Of a stretch of DNA of 64,000 nucleotides, positions 59,565 through 64,000 are shown one piece after another (position 1 is the stretch's first letter; each line of letters starts with the position of its first letter). A model generated the notes under the pieces. That model made no database searches and was not told the origin of the DNA. It was given only the letters and a program-made list of their open reading frames with translations. The DNA comes from Panopea generosa. Its lineage: Eukaryota > Mollusca > Bivalvia > Adapedonta > Hiatellidae. A program made the translations under genes and the position numbers. The DNA is taken from NCBI GenBank assembly GCA_029582155.1, contig CM055907.1, positions 26,625,638 through 26,689,637 on the forward strand. Reading direction: 5' to 3'.

Positions 59565-60010
59565 TACAGGTTCACAAATTTCATTGTCATAGCAACCACA
59601 ATTTTTGTCACAATGAAAAAGTAATAAAATGGTGTGCATGATCTTTTATTGCCCTCTATCCACATGCTATGTATCACATGCTTAGTATCCACAAATATAA
59701 CTTGGATACTTTTTGTGTTGCTACAGGATCCAAGTTGTATCTGTAATTTTACATATTTTGTTGCCATAGCAACAACAGTTCTTGTCGGTCTAAAAAAATA
59801 ACTTGATGTGTATGCTCTCCTTATTGCCCTCTATCCACATGCTAAGTATCACAAATGTAGCTTGATAACTTGTTTGTGTTACCACAAGATTCAGGTTGTA
59901 TCTGTAATTTATCATATTTTGTTGCCATAACAAATACAATTTTTGTTTGACTGAAAAAATAAAATGACATGCATTATTTCTTTATTGGCCTTCATAAACC
60001 TAGCTTGGAT
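59565..60010. repeat. About 160-178-bp tandem repeat
   Basis: Three copies are marked by TTGCCATAGCAAC-like sequence near 59575, 59753 and 59913, each with TTATTGCCCTCTATCCACAT and GTTGTATCTGTAATTT. The open frame 59564-59767 belongs to it. Confidence 0.75.
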
Positions 60011-60122
60011 AATTTTTAGTAATCTTTCCAGACTGGCAGTGGGCTAATGTGCTCTCCTGACAGACTCGTATTGGCTTTAGATTGCTAGACAGAAACTACT
60101 ACCTCCTTTTGATATAAGCATA

Positions 60123-61067
60123 CAGTGCTGTCGGTGTTAACGAATCATCGGTGATAACTAATCACTTAAATTTTTACATATTGTACATTACAAAATAATT
60201 TGTTATTCAGATTCAACTGACAAAAATTGCGAAAACAGAAGTCAATGTTTTCAATTAGTTATATAGGTTTCAGTACCTCCACCGAAAAGAATGTGTTGAA
60301 AATGACGTTATCCAAAATACCGCTATCGGAGAAACACAAACACTGTACACTCATGTCTGAACAAAAAGTCAAAGTTAACATCTTTAAATATTGTCACTTT
60401 GGTGCTCATGCCTCACTACAAAAAAGAAAACGATCGGATATGTATTTCTTTAATTTACCGTCTTTTCAGGAATAACGAATCAATAGGGTACGTGAATAGG
60501 GCAACCATGCTACTTAGGTGATGAAGTGTATTCCAAATATTATAGATTATTGTTTCTAAATGTTCAAATTGCTCTAAGGAGTGAATTTGTTAATTTATGG
60601 CAATGTATGGGCTTATTTTACACAACTTAAGTCTAAAAATATAGCTTGATTCATATCTCATACTTTGACAATTTTCAATATAATTAACAGTTTGGTATTA
60701 AGTCCCCACAGGTCAGCAAAGATTAAACATAAGAAAAACAATCGACTTCTGCAACTTTTAGGTGATAATTTCTGTAAAACTGGTAGTTTTATACTGCACA
60801 GTACTTTTTTAACAACACTCAGACATTATCTCATCTTATAGTATGATCGATTGGTTACTACCGGAAGAGACCCTCTATCACCAGAAAAGGTAGAGTTGAT
60901 AAACAAACGATGTAGGCATTATAAGATTGAATTCAAAATGCAAACTTCACAGAATGCGAGATGGATAATTTTTCTATTATTTGACTGTGAACAAACCATA
61001 ATTACAATTTGAACATTGATTTTGTGAGTATTAAATAAAAAGTGATTCGTTAACACTGGCGACACTG
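60123..61067. mobile_element. 945-bp TA-flanked pogo/Tc1-like element
   Basis: Left end CAGTGCTGTCGGTGTTAACG; right end in reverse complement CAGTGTCGCCAGTGTTAACG, extending to AATCA. TA dinucleotides sit directly outside both ends (60121-60122 and 61068-61069). An 82-codon frame at 60227-60475 lies inside, but no transposase motif is recognised. It is likely non-autonomous. Confidence 0.8.
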
Positions 61068-62297
61068 TATTACCCATGAAATGTCAGCAGGCAATTTCAA
61101 TGGGAAATCTCTATATTGAGCAAGATCTATTTAGCTACTAATACTTATAGTGACCTTGACCTTTAAGTCATTGACTTCATAAGCAATCTTAGGCTTCTTT
61201 TTTATGTATAAACAACATAGAATTGAAATCTGATCATAAAATCTTAAAGGGGACTAAACTTATTGAGCAGAAACCATTTTTTCAATTCCAACAAAATGCA
61301 TTGTCGACATTGTACATGCAACTACTTATATAAGGCGACTTTTTTATACAGCAATCCTATGAAATACTGCCTGCGCGAATTGTCTAAAATGTGACCAGCT
61401 ATAAATGTTTTTAAATCTCAAATATTTCTATACAGCGACCACACAAACAACAATTCACACCTAATAGTTGATTGATCATAATTGTTTTTGTCTGGAGAAT
61501 GTTCCTGTCTCTAAATGTTGGTCTGCATATGCTGGTTCCACAACAAGTTCTCATCGTGCAATTATCTTCAGTAAACAGTTAACAAAGGAAAGAAGGGGAT
61601 TCACTGAGCCGGGCATACAGTGAGTGAAGTATTACAGTTTGCATGTCTTATCCACCATGGTGTTTACATCTACACATCAAACAGGAAAATTTTTAAGTCT
61701 AAAAGAAAAGATACTTAGTGATTGAATTATCAAAATTATAAAAAAAAAACTTTTTCGGACTACAGATGACTAAAGAAGACAAGATTATAAATAAAAGAAG
61801 TCAATCTAGAAGATAATAAAATAGCTAGGCGAATAAAAAAAATTGGTGGGTAGTGGGGGAATGAAATTCTAGGAATTTGTCTATTTATTTATATATTATT
61901 GATAGATTATAAGATTAATAATTTATATAATAATTATGAACATAAGCTCAACATTGCCACATGTCCCTTTAAGCTAGGGCCGGTAAGTACAAATTGTGTC
62001 ATTGCTGAACCTGTCAGTATCAACTGTCAACTGTCAATTATCAGATATATAACATATAGAAAGTGTGCTCCACTTTTTTCTGATAACTGGTTTCATAAGC
62101 TGTGACAAAGATAACATGACCCAAATATTTATTACAAAAGTTCAAATAAACAAGCAGGACATTGGAAAATAATCTTATACATGAAAATGTAGCTGGGTAA
62201 TGATACGGAGATAGATAATCCTGGTGCAGTGTAAAACAACAGGAATGACCTCTGTAGCCCATATCACCTCATTGTCCATGTGAGCCAGTATCAACTT

Positions 62298-62526
62298 TTA
62301 ACCCTTTACTTCATATAGGTCTCGCCTTTGGATACCTCTAATATAGACGCCTTTGGACACCTCTAATAAAAACTTTTGAATTATTGGGTGAATTATGTTT
62401 ATATTAACTTACAGAGTGGAAAACAGTTCAGGAAGTGTTCAGATTGCTCGTCACGAGCAATCTGAACTCTTCCTGCACTGTATTCAAAGGCCTTCTGTGA
62501 TTGGTATCTATGGAGTAAAGGGTTAA
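62298..62526. mobile_element. TTAA-flanked MITE, family A, copy 4
   Basis: Ends TTAACCCTTTACTTCATA and TATGGAGTAAAGGGTTAA. Near the left end GCCTTTGGA-type units occur twice. The central arms GTTCAGATTGCTCGT and ACGAGCAATCTGAAC pair almost perfectly, continuing the GTGCAGGAAG-type arms. Confidence 0.9.
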
Positions 62527-63124
62527 CCTAATTATTTCAAGCAGGTTTCCAGTCATTTGTGCTATTTTTTTACAACAGTGTTTATTGCATAACCATTTTC
62601 AAGATTACATTAGTTAATTGGTTATTTGTTGAAGGACGATTATGTTCAGAAGTCTGTTGTCTGACTAAACCAATAAAACCGCTTGCCCTACATGATATGA
62701 TATAATACTGAACCCCATTAAAAACGACATTCGTTTTTAAAATAACCATTGAGAGGTAAAAAAAAAAAAATTTCATTGACAAAACTATTGAAAAACCTAC
62801 TGGAAAGATTGAGTCACTCAAATATTATTATGCGCTGAATAGACAAAACTGGAGATATATTTCATACTTTTGTATTGTTATAATGACCATAGCTATTAGC
62901 AAAAATAGTTAAACTATTAAAGAATAAAACACAATCTACATTGCAGGAAATAATCATTGTGAAAATTTAAGGAAATATTTATTACCAACATTAAAGAGAG
63001 TGTATCAGGATAAAATGCTATACATGTATTAAAAAATAAAACGAATATCAATATGCATAAAAAGCATCACATTATTATCAATACATATAAACCAAATACT
63101 TTAGTATGTCAAATCCATTAAAAC

Positions 63125-63225
63125 TTGACATACTGTGAAATCATTTATTTTCGTGGGTATTAAATTTCGTGGTTTCCACTTCAAAGACATATTTGTGGGG
63201 TCTTATATTCGTTGAAAGCAAATTT
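63125..63225 (+). repeat. Dispersed repeat with GTGAAATCATTTATTTTCGT
   Basis: The run GTGAAATCATTTATTTTCGT, followed by GGGTATTAAATTTCGTGG and TATATTCGTTGAAAGCAAAT, is a motif I recognise as common in bivalve genomes. Boundaries are uncertain. Confidence 0.55.
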
Positions 63226-63239
63226 AAAAATTAAAAAAA

Positions 63240-64000
63240 ATAATAAAATAAATGAAGTTTACACTTTCGGCATCGCATAGTGCGTTCCAGTAATTAACCT
63301 CTGCTGTAATGCACACATCGCTCGTCAGGGTTTATCGCACCCTGCTGTGCCAATAAGAGTTGACACATGCCAGTTAGTACCCTAATATACAAGTACGATA
63401 TTGAACTAATTGTTATGGAAACCAGAGGAGAGGAAAGGAGAAGTACGAGATCTAATCCAGAAAGGGTTTCAGAAGTCAGGCCTGCAGTAAATAACAACAG
63501 TACGTGCCAAATCACGTGTCTGTGATAATGAACAGTAAATGAATGTGCTACGACTTTTAAGAGATTTGTTTGTTTTATTAAAAATGATCATAAAGAGAAA
63601 CAATATAAACTTGTGTTTTAGTTTTCTTTGTACGCGCGCATACTGTCCCTTTACAATGTTTTACACTTTTTTACAATGTTTACCGTCACACTGTTTGAAA
63701 CTGTTACAACTCAATAGCAATTAGTTACAAGGTGACGGTCTATTTTTAGTACCTCTGATATTTGACTGAAGTATACACGCGCAGTGGGGTAAATTACAAC
63801 ACACCTCGCTGCACACACACACACGTCTATCAGCGGATGGACGTAGAATTAAAGATGATGAGTATAAAAAATCTTACACTGTTTACAAAAGTATCAATGT
63901 CAATAGTGATGCGATATGACGAAAGAAAATATATAAAATAAAGGACGGATTGTTTACCACAATGCGATGCACGTAGGCATATGAACACAGAGGTAATTTA
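63240..64000. other. End of window, nothing recognised
   Basis: A short (CA)n tract lies near 63812-63826. No exon of the transporter 5' end is found here (no PDGGWGW-type motif on the - strand), and no promoter can be supported. Confidence 0.4.

Noticed and set aside
60227-60475. 82-codon frame as a zinc-finger or THAP-like protein
   Set aside because: Cys/His spacing does not fit THAP or C2H2 domains, and the frame lies within a TA-flanked element without a recognisable transposase.

Overview
This is an animal genomic window, most likely from a bivalve mollusc. It is AT-rich and repeat-dense, with intron-split genes. Many of its dispersed repeats are of types I recognise from clam and mussel genomes: tRNA-headed SINEs, short TTAA- and TA-flanked MITEs, blocks with GTCCGTCGTC or GGCTCACCTGA motifs, and a GTGAAATCATTTATTTTCGT block. 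The species cannot be named from the sequence alone.

Two protein-coding genes can be rebuilt exon by exon, and they converge. On the + strand, 1269-20285 holds ten exons of an RBMX/hnRNP G-like RNA-binding protein. These carry the second half of an RRM, then an RGG-rich part and a long R/D/S/Y/P-rich tail. All nine introns keep the reading frame and have GT-AG ends. The first exon or exons lie before position 1. On the - strand, 59390-44354 holds three exons of an SLC16 (monocarboxylate-transporter-like) major-facilitator protein, from about TM4 to the C terminus. Its 5' exons are not in the window and probably lie beyond 64000.

The introns are mostly repeats. The RBMX-like gene contains tandem arrays of about 178, 30, 161, 62, 633, 155 and 118 bp, two SINE fragments and inverted copies of an unknown element. 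The transporter gene contains arrays of 30 bp (60-bp dimers), 36 bp and 33 bp (about 4 kb, with 66-bp higher-order units), plus SINEs, MITEs and a long hairpin.

The 24 kb between the two stop codons (20286-44353) has no securely identified gene. It contains the RBMX-like 3' UTR, MITEs, a nested MITE insertion, SINE-like repeats in inverted orientation, and a few open stretches with splice-like borders that I report only as weak candidates. The region from 59391 to 64000 is 5' intron of the transporter or upstream sequence, with a 945-bp TA-flanked transposon and a fourth copy of the main MITE.

The most notable observations are: a four-copy TTAA-flanked MITE family with a long nested hairpin; a pogo-like MITE inserted into an older repeat; the same minisatellite at two places around one RBMX-like exon; the 33-bp higher-order array in the sense orientation of the transporter; and a Ser where MCT1 has its TM8 Asp. 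No convincing new multi-gene system was found.
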